Source: Thermoproteota archaeon
GTDB lineage: Archaea > Thermoproteota > Thermoprotei_A > Sulfolobales > Ignisphaeraceae
NCBI GenBank assembly: GCA_030550585.1
Contig: JAUQPB010000003.1
Coordinates: 209,691 to 273,690, forward strand
Reading direction: 5' to 3'
DNA length: 64,000 nt
Position numbers and translations under genes: made by a program. The notes beneath the pieces were generated by a model that saw nothing but the letters and a program-made list of their open reading frames with translations, had not been told where the DNA came from and searched no databases. Below are positions 1 to 7,348 of this stretch, in pieces; position 1 is the first letter of the stretch; every line of letters begins with the position of its first letter.

Positions 1-2528
1 TTCAAGGCTTTCACTATATTACTAACATGATCTATTATCATATCAGCATATCTAAGCGACATTAACATGTTTTTGTCGTAGCCCTTGGGCAGCTCTAGCA
101 CCTTTGCCGATATTCTACCCTCAGCAAAGGTTTTGCTCCATATCTCCTCTGCTATATATGGTGTGTAAATGCTTATTAGACCAAGCCATATTCTAATCAC
201 ATTTATAATCCTCCTTGAAGGTGTTTCAACAAGCTTTAGATATGAATCTATCAACTCTTTTATTTCATAGAATATCTTGATCCCTGCCTCCCTTAATTTA
301 TACTCCTCTAATAGCTTCATTATTTCGTTAACAATGTAATCAAATTTTGCAAGAAACAGTTGATCGAGAGTTGTTTCCTCTGCTCTTAGCCTAGACGCAT
401 TATTATAGATTCGAATTATTGTATCATGTATTTCTAGTAACAGCTGAGGATATTCAGACTTGCCTAATTTGCTAAGCATATCCATGTCTATGTTTTCATC
501 CTGATAAACCTCTGCATTCAGCGCCAGCAACAGCCTAACTATATCTGTCCCATATTCATCGATAAGATTCTTAAGCGGTATTATATTTCTTGCAGATTTG
601 CTCATCTTCTGCTGTTTTATGAGAACCCATCCATTAGCTATTATACCCCTAGGCCATAGGCTACTTGGAAACAAAGCTACATGGTTAAATATGAAGAATG
701 TGAGGTGATTTGGAATCAAATCTTTACCGCTAACCCTCATATCTAGGGGATACCAATACAAGAATTCTTTTCTTAAATAATCGACAACCTTGCTTTCAAC
801 ATTAATTAACTTGGCCACATTTCCTACATCACCCCTACCCAGGAATACGTAATCCCAGAATTCCTTGGGCAATGCCTTGATTCCACGCAGAGCCTCTCTA
901 ATTCTGTGAACCACAGTATAAAAGGCCATGTATATAGTTGAGTCGCTAAGGCTTTCAATAATCCATTTTTCATCCCAAGGCAGAGGTGTTCCAAGCCCCC
1001 TAGTCCTTGCACATGCTCTTCTTTTAAGCCAATCTATTGTTGCTTCAAATTGTGCTCGAGCTTCTGGAGGCACTATCTTCATTTTCTCTAAAGCTTCTCT
1101 TGCAATGGTCTTCCAAGATTCGCTTCCATAATTTATGAACCACTGGTCCTTCAATAGCTTCACAACAATTTCTGTGCCACATCTACAGTAGACAGGTTTG
1201 TTCAATATTTCATATATGATTGTGCCCAGATTGTTATTCACTATAAGGCTCTCCATAGCTTCTCGAGCATTCTTGACAGGTCTACCACACACCTCCTTCT
1301 CTATATACTCTCTAAATCGATCCAAAACCTTGAGATCTTTGACCATAAACCCTCTTTGATATTCCAGTGAATACACATATTTGGTTGCTTCATCAAGCTT
1401 CTCCCTCTCTGTTTGCGCCGAGATTTTGAATTGTTTTAATGCTTGATAAGCTGAGGCAACTCTTTCTCCATCGACCTCGATAATCACCTTTGGCGTTATG
1501 TTGCTAACAAGTTCTCTTAATTTATCACTACCTTTAATATCCTCCAAGGCGATAGCGTCATAGGGGGCGTGAGCAGGGACGCTCATAACAACACCTGTAG
1601 CGAATGACGTATCAACAAATGATGCAGGTAGTACGGGTACTCTTTCTCCTGTGATCGGATTTGTGACAAATACACCGATAAGAGAGCTACCTGGAAGTCT
1701 ATCTACCACCTCGAAATCTAGCTGATATTTAAGTCTCGATGCAGCGTCTTCTCCCACGATCCACAAATCTCCATTACTTAACCTTATTTTCAAATAATAT
1801 TTATCTGGGTTCACCCATATGTTGGTCACGCCAAATATGGTCTCAGGTCTCAATGTAGCTGTCGGATATGCTACACCATTATCATCCCTAAATAATATTG
1901 CCACAAATTCCCCTATCTCTGGCTCAACATCACCTTTAGTATCATGCATACCTACAGGCATTTCATGTTTTGGACACCACCCCACTGGATGTGTGCCCCT
2001 CTCTATGTACCCCTTCTCGTAGAGTGTGAGAAATTGCCATTGTATAAATGATTTGTAGTCATCGTCTATGGTTGTGAACTCCCTTCTCCAATCAATTGAA
2101 AGTCCATAAAGTTTCATGACCTCCTTTGAAACATTGTGAAAATATCTTGCCAAGTATAATGGATCTACCATTTTCTTGATATCCTCATCGACTACACCAT
2201 AAACATTTTTGAACAAATAAAGCAGATCCTTATCCCCGTTTTCAATAGCCTCAGCCATTGTTATTATTGGTGTTCCTGTGTAATGGAACCCCATTGGAAA
2301 CAATACATTGTATCCTTGTAGTCTTTTGAACCTAGCTATAATATCTGCTATTAGGTATGTTCTTCCATGTCCTATGTGAATAGGGCCATTGGGATACATA
2401 TAAGCAGCAGTTATGAAAAACTTTGGTTTGGAGCTATCCGGATCTGCTTGATATAGCTTTTCCTCATTTAGTATCTTACTCCATTTGTATGTTAGTTGAA
2501 CGAAATATTCGTTAATATTATCAGCCAT
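1..2528 (-). CDS. leuS: Leucyl-tRNA synthetase (3' end outside window)
   Basis: Class Ia aminoacyl-tRNA synthetase that charges tRNA-Leu in the cytoplasm. The reverse strand is open without a stop from the ATG at 2528 to the window edge, giving about 840 residues of an enzyme that is usually 900-1000 long, so only the C-terminal tail is missing. The HIGH motif appears as PNGPIHIGHGRT about 45 residues in. A CP1 editing domain follows, with a TLRPETIFGVTNIWV stretch, and the second signature is present as KMSKSARN. The archaeal/eukaryal type is inferred from the overall layout. The ATG is preceded by GGTAG at a suitable distance. The gene is transcribed away from the small membrane-protein ORF at 2619. 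Confidence 0.96.
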   Translation of the reverse strand, partial: MADNINEYFVQLTYKWSKILNEEKLYQADPDSSKPKFFITAAYMYPNGPIHIGHGRTYLIADIIARFKRLQGYNVLFPMGFHYTGTPIITMAEAIENGDKDLLYLFKNVYGVVDEDIKKMVDPLYLARYFHNVSKEVMKLYGLSIDWRREFTTIDDDYKSFIQWQFLTLYEKGYIERGTHPVGWCPKHEMPVGMHDTKGDVEPEIGEFVAILFRDDNGVAYPTATLRPETIFGVTNIWVNPDKYYLKIRLSNGDLWIVGEDAASRLKYQLDFEVVDRLPGSSLIGVFVTNPITGERVPVLPASFVDTSFATGVVMSVPAHAPYDAIALEDIKGSDKLRELVSNITPKVIIEVDGERVASAYQALKQFKISAQTEREKLDEATKYVYSLEYQRGFMVKDLKVLDRFREYIEKEVCGRPVKNAREAMESLIVNNNLGTIIYEILNKPVYCRCGTEIVVKLLKDQWFINYGSESWKTIAREALEKMKIVPPEARAQFEATIDWLKRRACARTRGLGTPLPWDEKWIIESLSDSTIYMAFYTVVHRIREALRGIKALPKEFWDYVFLGRGDVGNVAKLINVESKVVDYLRKEFLYWYPLDMRVSGKDLIPNHLTFFIFNHVALFPSSLWPRGIIANGWVLIKQQKMSKSARNIIPLKNLIDEYGTDIVRLLLALNAEVYQDENIDMDMLSKLGKSEYPQLLLEIHDTIIRIYNNASRLRAEETTLDQLFLAKFDYIVNEIMKLLEEYKLREAGIKIFYEIKELIDSYLKLVETPSRRIINVIRIWLGLISIYTPYIAEEIWSKTFAEGRISAKVLELPKGYDKNMLMSLRYADMIIDHVSNIVKAL

Positions 2529-2618
2529 TTTGGACTACCCTTTATACATCACTTTAATCCTTTAATAATTTGCCAAAAATAATTTTAAATTTTAAATTAG
2601 AAGCTGGATTGGCTGAGA

Positions 2619-2840
2619 ATGTTGAGCAGGTGTACAACTGGAAGGGATATTGTAAAGGTTATTGTGTACTCAACCATATTCATAGTCCTAATAGACGTGA
2701 TTATTCTACTTATTCTAAGTTTGATAACTATATTACGAAAGGCTCTCGGTGATGGACTTTCACTATCACTGTTGATTTTTATCGGTCTTCTTATAATCTA
2801 TGGACTTTACACACTATTACGAAGAATTCTAAATTTGTGA
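2619..2840 (+). CDS. Small two-helix membrane protein, unknown function
   Basis: A 73-residue ORF with two clear hydrophobic segments (roughly residues 12-35 and 46-68) separated by a short basic loop, RKALGDG. This pattern is typical of a small integral membrane protein. I do not recognise a family. It lies in the divergent spacer after leuS and about 50 bases before the box C/D sRNA at 2890. A+T-rich DNA around 2580-2600 could provide a TATA box. An overlapping ORF in another frame (2570-2752) has ordinary polar composition and looks like a shadow. The gene is plausible but not proven; composition is the only support. Confidence 0.45.
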   Translation: MLSRCTTGRDIVKVIVYSTIFIVLIDVIILLILSLITILRKALGDGLSLSLLIFIGLLIIYGLYTLLRRILNL

Positions 2841-2889
2841 TACATTGATGCTTAAAACATATATTGCTGTGAGTAGAATTATAATGCGA

Positions 2890-2951
2890 TAGATGATGAT
2901 CTTGGCCGTAACCGATGGATCTCTAATGAGGATTTTGGTAGCCTCTGAAAT
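2890..2951 (+). ncRNA. Candidate box C/D sRNA
   Basis: The box order and spacing fit an archaeal C/D guide RNA: C ATGATGA at 2893-2899, D' CCGA at 2912-2915, C' ATGAGGA at 2926-2932 and D CTGA at 2945-2948. Both guide stretches (2900-2911 and 2933-2944) are exactly 12 nt. D' and C' each carry one mismatch to consensus. Targets would be 2'-O-methylated at the nucleotide paired with the fifth base upstream of D or D'. I could not assign targets from memory. The gene sits just upstream of the ORF at 2965. Confidence 0.68.
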
Positions 2952-2964
2952 GGGATGACGAAAC

Positions 2965-3864
2965 TTGCCCCCTACAGATTTGATGAAGATATTATCGCGA
3001 ACGGACCATATGATAAACAATTTCCTTATGTTCCTAAAGAATATGGGTTTTTCTAGTGGGCAAGGAAGCGAGTTTGTGAACCTCTTTCCCTATACATCTA
3101 ATGTTATATGGGAAAAAGAGCCTCTTCTTTGCCTAGGAATGTCTGTATGCTATTCCGTTGGCGACAGGGTTGTTGAATACAATTCAAAGAGTTTTAATTA
3201 TGATAATTTTTCCTTCGATTTTCCAGTTAAAAACAACATTTACTGTTTTGATAATCTTTGTAAAATATGTGGCAACAATAATTACATTGCAATCTATTCT
3301 TCGCGCCAAATCGATGCACTACAAGTTGTTAGGGCTAAGCCTTTTGCATTAATAAAAACTGATTTAACAATAGTTAGCGAGTTATCATCGGTCATGGCTA
3401 TTAATATAGTGGGAGAAAAAGGAGCGGGCTTGTCCGTAGCCTTTAAAAACCCAGCTAGGATTTCGTACTTGAGCCGCCATCACATCTTTATCGAATACTA
3501 TGGAGATTGCATATATGTATCGAAGGAGCCTGTGATGATGGCTATTAGGAGATTGTTTATAGAGACATCCATGCACAGGTCTAACATAGTTATTGGTAGT
3601 TTGCACTACATACCTTTTATGGAGGTTGTTGATCCATATTCGGTTCTAGTTCCACAGAACTTCCATGACCGTTGCATAGAAATGTCCTTGTATAACATTA
3701 CCGATAATGCCATTAACAGCATTATCAAAGTTTATGGTGGTAGGGTCGCAAAAATTCAGATAGATGATGTTGAATACGAATATAGACATAATGTTGTAAG
3801 AGTGGCTATGGCACCAACATCCAAGTCCCGACTGAGACTTTGTCTACAACCAAAAACAGTTTGA
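2965..3864 (+). CDS. Hypothetical protein, about 290-300 residues
   Basis: I do not recognise this protein. The ORF is closed upstream by a TGA at 2956-2958. The first start is TTG 2965, with TTG 2980, ATG 2983 and ATG 3010 as alternatives, so the first 5-15 residues are uncertain. It has no signal peptide or long membrane segment. It contains a C-x2-C pair (CKIC) near residue 94 and a mixed alpha/beta composition. The C-terminal part (VYGGRVAKIQIDDVEYEYR) looks like beta strands. It converges on the disulfide oxidoreductase gene at 3870, with only 5 bases between the stops. The box C/D sRNA at 2890-2951 overlaps its likely promoter region, so a separate promoter or read-through from the sRNA is possible. 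Confidence 0.6.
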   Translation: MPPTDLMKILSRTDHMINNFLMFLKNMGFSSGQGSEFVNLFPYTSNVIWEKEPLLCLGMSVCYSVGDRVVEYNSKSFNYDNFSFDFPVKNNIYCFDNLCKICGNNNYIAIYSSRQIDALQVVRAKPFALIKTDLTIVSELSSVMAINIVGEKGAGLSVAFKNPARISYLSRHHIFIEYYGDCIYVSKEPVMMAIRRLFIETSMHRSNIVIGSLHYIPFMEVVDPYSVLVPQNFHDRCIEMSLYNITDNAINSIIKVYGGRVAKIQIDDVEYEYRHNVVRVAMAPTSKSRLRLCLQPKTV

Positions 3865-3869
3865 TCTTT

Positions 3870-4595
3870 CTACAATTCTAGTTGTGCCAATCTCTTCACT
3901 GCTTTAAGTAGCTGTGTCTCATAGGGTAGTCCAACGAATACAACCCTACCATTTATCGCAATTGTAGGAACTGTTGTAACAGCATATTTGTCTGCTATAT
4001 CTGGATTCTCATATGCTTCAACAACTACTGATTTTACATTGTTAGACCCATATAAACTGCTGGCATATGCAAACATATTTGCTAGCAAGACGGCATAGGG
4101 GCAGTAAGGACATGGAGGCGTTACAATAGTTTCTATCGTAGCTTTGCCTTCCAGCTTAGCCAATTCATTGACTGTTGCTGTAGAAAGTCCATGATCTCCT
4201 GTGCTTATTCTAATTATTGTTTCAACCAATGCTTTAATTTCTTCTCCTGCAGGCATTCCATAGTATGTTATAGCACCTTCAAGAAGCAGTATAGTTGGTA
4301 CCCTACTAACATCGTATTTCTTAAACATATCATTGCTAGTCTCTAAATCATATTTTTCAATTACAATAGCCTTTTCAGAGCCTATTGGTGGGCTTGCCTC
4401 GATTAAAACATTTAGCAGTTTTTCTGTCTCTGAACATGAGAAGCATTGCCTATTATTACCAGATGTGAAAAGCTTTAGCTTGACTTGCGTCTTCATATCC
4501 CTTAGCGTTTCCTTAAGTGCTTCCATATCACTATCTGTGATGTCAAACTTAAACATTTCTTCAATATATGGTGGTAAACTGTACTCTGTTGTCAT
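3870..4595 (-). CDS. Protein disulfide oxidoreductase (two thioredoxin folds)
   Basis: Glutaredoxin-like protein of the hyperthermophile PDO family, which makes and isomerises cytoplasmic disulfides. Two tandem thioredoxin-fold units are visible. The N-terminal one carries CFSC, and the C-terminal one carries the active-site motif CPYC (in TPPCPYCPYA). Each is followed by a cis-Pro loop (RVPTILL and TVPTIAI). The length of about 241 residues fits the family at 220-240. I chose ATG 4595 because GGTGA lies 7 bases upstream; an in-frame ATG at 4628 would add 11 residues and remains possible. Intracellular disulfide-rich proteins are common in crenarchaea, which fits a housekeeping role. Confidence 0.92.
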   Translation of the reverse strand: MTTEYSLPPYIEEMFKFDITDSDMEALKETLRDMKTQVKLKLFTSGNNRQCFSCSETEKLLNVLIEASPPIGSEKAIVIEKYDLETSNDMFKKYDVSRVPTILLLEGAITYYGMPAGEEIKALVETIIRISTGDHGLSTATVNELAKLEGKATIETIVTPPCPYCPYAVLLANMFAYASSLYGSNNVKSVVVEAYENPDIADKYAVTTVPTIAINGRVVFVGLPYETQLLKAVKRLAQLEL

Positions 4596-4669
4596 ATCTG
4601 GTTCACCATACTTGAGACATTTTAACATCTTCTAATTCTACTTAAAAAGCATTTCTCATGTGAAAATCA

Positions 4670-5491
4670 CTATGAGTAATAATCTTTGTTGATGTATCTT
4701 TGAGCTAGCAACTTCACTCTTTCAACGTCGTTGCGTATTTTTTCATCTTTCAACTCCTCTAATCTCTTTTCATTCGACTGTAACACAAATTCGAATACCT
4801 TTGACGAATACACTGAGTTGAGTATCTTAGTGTTTGGAATAAGGCAGTGTCCCCCTATATAATCCGGGTAGTATATGGGTCTATCATGTAAAACTTCATG
4901 CACTTCGCCAACAAATTGTGCAATAGCTTCTATGTCTGCACCGAACCTCAGGGCTATTCTGTGTATTTCATGCCAAGAAGCTATCATTATAGCTCTGTAA
5001 ACAGTTTCCCACAGTTTTGCTAGTTCTAGTGACTCTGGTTCGCCTCTATACTCTTTCACCTTGAATCCAGCAAGAAGATGGTGCAATACAAAAATTGATA
5101 GCTTTTCTAATGGAAGGCTTACGATCCATTTAGGCCAAAAGTATAGATGTTTAACAATATTTGGATGCTTTCCTCTCACAGGTGAGAAGGCTGTTGGAAC
5201 AAAGCTTGCATTGTAAACCTCTCTTGTGATCCCTGGAGCTACCGTAGAATGTATCACAATATACTCAGGACTGAATTTAGCTACATACTGTTTTACAATA
5301 TCAACGAATCTTGATGAATAAGGTATTGCTATATGCATGAAGTCAATGTTTCGAGGAATCTCTTCAAGCCTATTAATGGTTTTGTTGGGATCTATATCAT
5401 ATCCATAAACCTCAAACTTGCCACTATATTCAAATACCTTATAAATCGCGCTACCGACCTCGCCAAGCCCAATTACAACTACCTTATCCAA
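4670..5491 (-). CDS. Nucleotide-sugar dehydrogenase-like protein, short form
   Basis: The N-terminus is a Rossmann dinucleotide-binding fold with VVVIGLGEVGSAIYKVF, followed by HSTVAPG and a central helical dimerisation region. A C-terminal GGHCLIPN segment near residue 218 resembles the catalytic-Cys region of UDP-glucose and GDP-mannose dehydrogenases. These enzymes oxidise UDP- or GDP-sugars to uronic acids. The protein is only 273 residues against about 430 for the family, because the C-terminal nucleotide-sugar-binding domain is missing. The substrate is therefore unclear and the protein may have another role. Translation probably starts at TTG 5491, with GGTGAT about 6 bases upstream. 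Two box C/D sRNA candidates follow upstream on the same strand. Confidence 0.72.
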   Translation of the reverse strand: MDKVVVIGLGEVGSAIYKVFEYSGKFEVYGYDIDPNKTINRLEEIPRNIDFMHIAIPYSSRFVDIVKQYVAKFSPEYIVIHSTVAPGITREVYNASFVPTAFSPVRGKHPNIVKHLYFWPKWIVSLPLEKLSIFVLHHLLAGFKVKEYRGEPESLELAKLWETVYRAIMIASWHEIHRIALRFGADIEAIAQFVGEVHEVLHDRPIYYPDYIGGHCLIPNTKILNSVYSSKVFEFVLQSNEKRLEELKDEKIRNDVERVKLLAQRYINKDYYS

Positions 5492-5631
5492 TCATAATCA
5501 CCGTTCGTGGTTATACAAATTTTGCAACCTAGGCTTAAAAATAGATAGATTCAAATGTTTAATACAAATGTCACTAGCATGAAACGTCTCTTCATAGAAA
5601 TTGATAGGTATTCCAGCTCAAAGCTAAGTAC

Positions 5632-5692
5632 GCCTCAGTGCCGGAAATAGTTCATCATTATTTTACTCAGCCTAGGACGCCAACATCACAAT
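5632..5692 (-). ncRNA. Candidate box C/D sRNA
   Basis: Read on the minus strand: C GTGATGT at 5689-5683, D' CTGA at 5670-5667, C' ATGATGA at 5658-5652 and D CTGA at 5638-5635. Guide lengths are 12 nt (TGGCGTCCTAGG) and 13 nt (ACTATTTCCGGCA). The D'-C' spacer is 8 nt. Only the last base of C departs from RTGATGA. It lies about 40 bases downstream of another C/D candidate in the same orientation, and both sit in the spacer after the SpeD-family gene, so a shared transcript is possible. Confidence 0.78.
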
Positions 5693-5728
5693 CAATGTAG
5701 TGAAAGATTAAAAAACAATATGTGACGA

Positions 5729-5782
5729 GAATCAGAGTAGCTCAGCCACATCACATGTCAGTGCCTTTACCATCATCACAAA
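5729..5782 (-). ncRNA. Candidate box C/D sRNA with a tRNA D-arm guide
   Basis: On the minus strand: C GTGATGA 5779-5773, D' CTGA 5761-5758, C' GTGATGT 5754-5748 and D CTGA 5735-5732. Guides are 11 nt (TGGTAAAGGCA) and 12 nt (GGCTGAGCTACT); the D'-C' spacer is 3 nt. The second guide is complementary over 11 contiguous bases to GTAGCTCAGCC in the D-arm of the tRNA-Met gene at 21511-21521. By the D+5 rule this would place the methyl group on tRNA G10. The 5' end lies about 20 bases after the stop of the SpeD-family gene on the same strand, so the sRNA may be processed from that transcript. Confidence 0.8.
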
Positions 5783-5800
5783 TTATCACATTATTTATGA

Positions 5801-6202
5801 TTATGATCTTATTGCTTCGAAGCTGCTTCTATCTGCATAGTTTACTGTATAGTACTTTGGTTTTAAATTTCTTACAATGTATTCAAATGCTTTCCAGGGA
5901 TCGCTTTTCTCGCCACAGGTATAAACATCGACTGTTGCATATCTGTATTCTATCCAAGTATGGATAGCTATATGACTTTCGAGAACAAGTGCTATTACTG
6001 ATACCCCTCCTTTTTTCCCTCCAAAGCTCCAACTCTTAACCTCATGCAAAGTCATATTAGCTATCTTAGCTGCTTCTATGACTATTTGCCTTAGCTTATC
6101 CTCATCTTTAGCTATATCTACATCGACTTCATATAGATTTCCATACACATGCTTTCCTACTATTCTATCCATTTCAGTTTGATTATTATTGCCTTGATCC
6201 AT
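5801..6202 (-). CDS. SpeD-family pyruvoyl decarboxylase, probably arginine decarboxylase
   Basis: A 133-residue proenzyme of the S-adenosylmethionine decarboxylase family. Self-cleavage between Glu75 and Ser76 in [10 protein letters not shown] should convert the serine to a pyruvoyl cofactor. The conserved Cys97 in VDVYTCGE is present. Crenarchaea are known to carry two paralogues, one acting on SAM and one on arginine. The [11 protein letters not shown] start, the [10 protein letters not shown] stretch and the VNYADRSS tail agree with my recollection of the arginine-decarboxylase branch, so agmatine synthesis for polyamines is the more likely role. That subfamily choice is an inference. No SD is evident before ATG 6202; a TATA-like GCTTATAAGCC lies near 6247. 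Two C/D sRNAs follow on the same strand. Confidence 0.85.
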   Translation of the reverse strand: MDQGNNNQTEMDRIVGKHVYGNLYEVDVDIAKDEDKLRQIVIEAAKIANMTLHEVKSWSFGGKKGGVSVIALVLESHIAIHTWIEYRYATVDVYTCGEKSDPWKAFEYIVRNLKPKYYTVNYADRSSFEAIRS

Positions 6203-6331
6203 TTTTGTTTGACGCCTAGAGACGGGCTAGATATGAGTAACCGGCTTATAAGCTCTATGCTAAATAAATAGCCAAACCTTTTTGAAGTTTTATTCATTTA
6301 GTTAGTGGCATAGCTTTCATTTCTGCCTTTA

Positions 6332-6961
6332 TCATGATTGCGCTGTTTTCTTATTGGAACACAAAATTGCGTAGGGGCAATACGAGCACTCCCAACTGTA
6401 TCTAGGAGCAGGTTTTAACGACAGAATACTTCGAATGAGATCTGCTACTTCGCCATCTGAAACAGGGTCTTCTATGAAATATTGCGATAACCTGTTTTGC
6501 GTGATATAGAGCAGTATGGCTTTTCTTAACCCCGTTAACCAGAGGTATAGCCTTGTCTGCAAAATGTGATGCTGATGTGGAATACTCAAATCTGATCTGC
6601 TTGACTTGATCTCTATTAACCAATCACCTATAACAGCATCTACACGCCCTTTCACAATATATGTGGCACCATCAACCACCACCTCTTTTTCGTATTCTAC
6701 TTCCAACCTCACATTGTCCTTGCCTAAGAGATCTTCAAGCAGTTTGCCAATGCCCAAATGAATTAGCTCTCCAGATATTGTAATAGGGTCAAACGCATTT
6801 GCTATTGCTATCTCTTTATACATCCTCTGGTAGTAGTATTTTAGTGGACAGTAAATTAGATCAGTAATGTAAATTTCATTCTCAAGCTTCTTTTCCAACC
6901 TTTTTCTAGCTTCCTCTATACGCCAACCATAAATCAGTTTAACAATATCAAAATTCGACAT
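6332..6961 (-). CDS. Solo Cas4-like RecB-family nuclease
   Basis: PD-(D/E)XK nuclease with the Cas4 iron-sulfur arrangement. One Cys lies near the N-terminus (Cys38 in LIYCPLKYYY) and three near the C-terminus (Cys192, Cys195, Cys201 in CSYCPYAILC), a 4Fe-4S pattern. The nuclease core shows His68, GRVDAV with Asp108, and LIEIKSS with Glu117 and Lys119. The length of 209 residues is normal for Cas4. No CRISPR array or other cas gene lies in the window, so this is a solo Cas4-type enzyme whose DNA-processing role may be unrelated to spacer acquisition. ATG 6961 has a purine-rich GTGGGGA upstream. A box C/D sRNA lies just upstream on the same strand. Confidence 0.85.
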   Translation of the reverse strand: MSNFDIVKLIYGWRIEEARKRLEKKLENEIYITDLIYCPLKYYYQRMYKEIAIANAFDPITISGELIHLGIGKLLEDLLGKDNVRLEVEYEKEVVVDGATYIVKGRVDAVIGDWLIEIKSSRSDLSIPHQHHILQTRLYLWLTGLRKAILLYITQNRLSQYFIEDPVSDGEVADLIRSILSLKPAPRYSWECSYCPYAILCSNKKTAQS

Positions 6962-6999
6962 GGTTTCCCCACTTACTTTACCTAGCTAATTAATAGAGT

Positions 7000-7055
7000 T
7001 GCTCAGTAACACGGGTTATCATCAAATCTTCAGAAACAGCCGTGATCATCATCCA
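7000..7055 (-). ncRNA. Candidate box C/D sRNA
   Basis: Near-consensus layout on the minus strand: C ATGATGA 7052-7046, D' CTGA 7033-7030, C' TTGATGA 7025-7019 and D CTGA 7006-7003. Both guides are exactly 12 nt (TCACGGCTGTTT and TAACCCGTGTTA) and the D'-C' spacer is 4 nt. It occupies the gap between the winged-helix gene (stop at 7064) and the Cas4-like gene (start at 6961), all on the same strand. Confidence 0.82.
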
Positions 7056-7063
7056 ATAGTTTT

Positions 7064-7318
7064 TTACTTTTTGACCCGTTTATATATTCTAATCAAAATC
7101 CTTGCAGCTAGCGTGAGTTTGTATCCACCGCCTTTGGTTCTTCTTATGAAGCCCTCTCTTCGCAACTTCCTCAGAATCGTCTTGGCTTTTTCTTTATCGA
7201 TGCCCCACATTTCTGCTAGTTCATTAATTGTATATACATGTTCCTCATTTTTTCCCAGAGGATGGATATAGTCCATAAACTTTAGAAATTTCTGCATTAG
7301 GTCTGTATCTTGAGACAT
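7064..7318 (-). CDS. Small winged-helix DNA-binding protein
   Basis: An 84-residue protein with a winged helix-turn-helix. The YTINELAEMWGIDKEKAKTI segment forms the HTH, RKLRREGFIRRTKGGGYKLT forms the recognition helix and wing, and a basic tail (RIYKRVKK) ends the protein. It probably acts as a transcription regulator or chromatin-associated factor; its target is unknown. ATG 7318 has GGGTTGG upstream. It lies 30 bases downstream of the TIP49 gene on the same strand, so the two may be co-transcribed. Confidence 0.75.
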   Translation of the reverse strand: MSQDTDLMQKFLKFMDYIHPLGKNEEHVYTINELAEMWGIDKEKAKTILRKLRREGFIRRTKGGGYKLTLAARILIRIYKRVKK

Positions 7319-7348
7319 GATATTCCAACCCTTTATCCTAAGCTTAGT

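Noticed and set aside
2570..2752. 60-codon plus-strand ORF overlapping the small membrane protein
   Set aside because: The alternative frame gives two clean membrane helices, while this one looks like its shadow.
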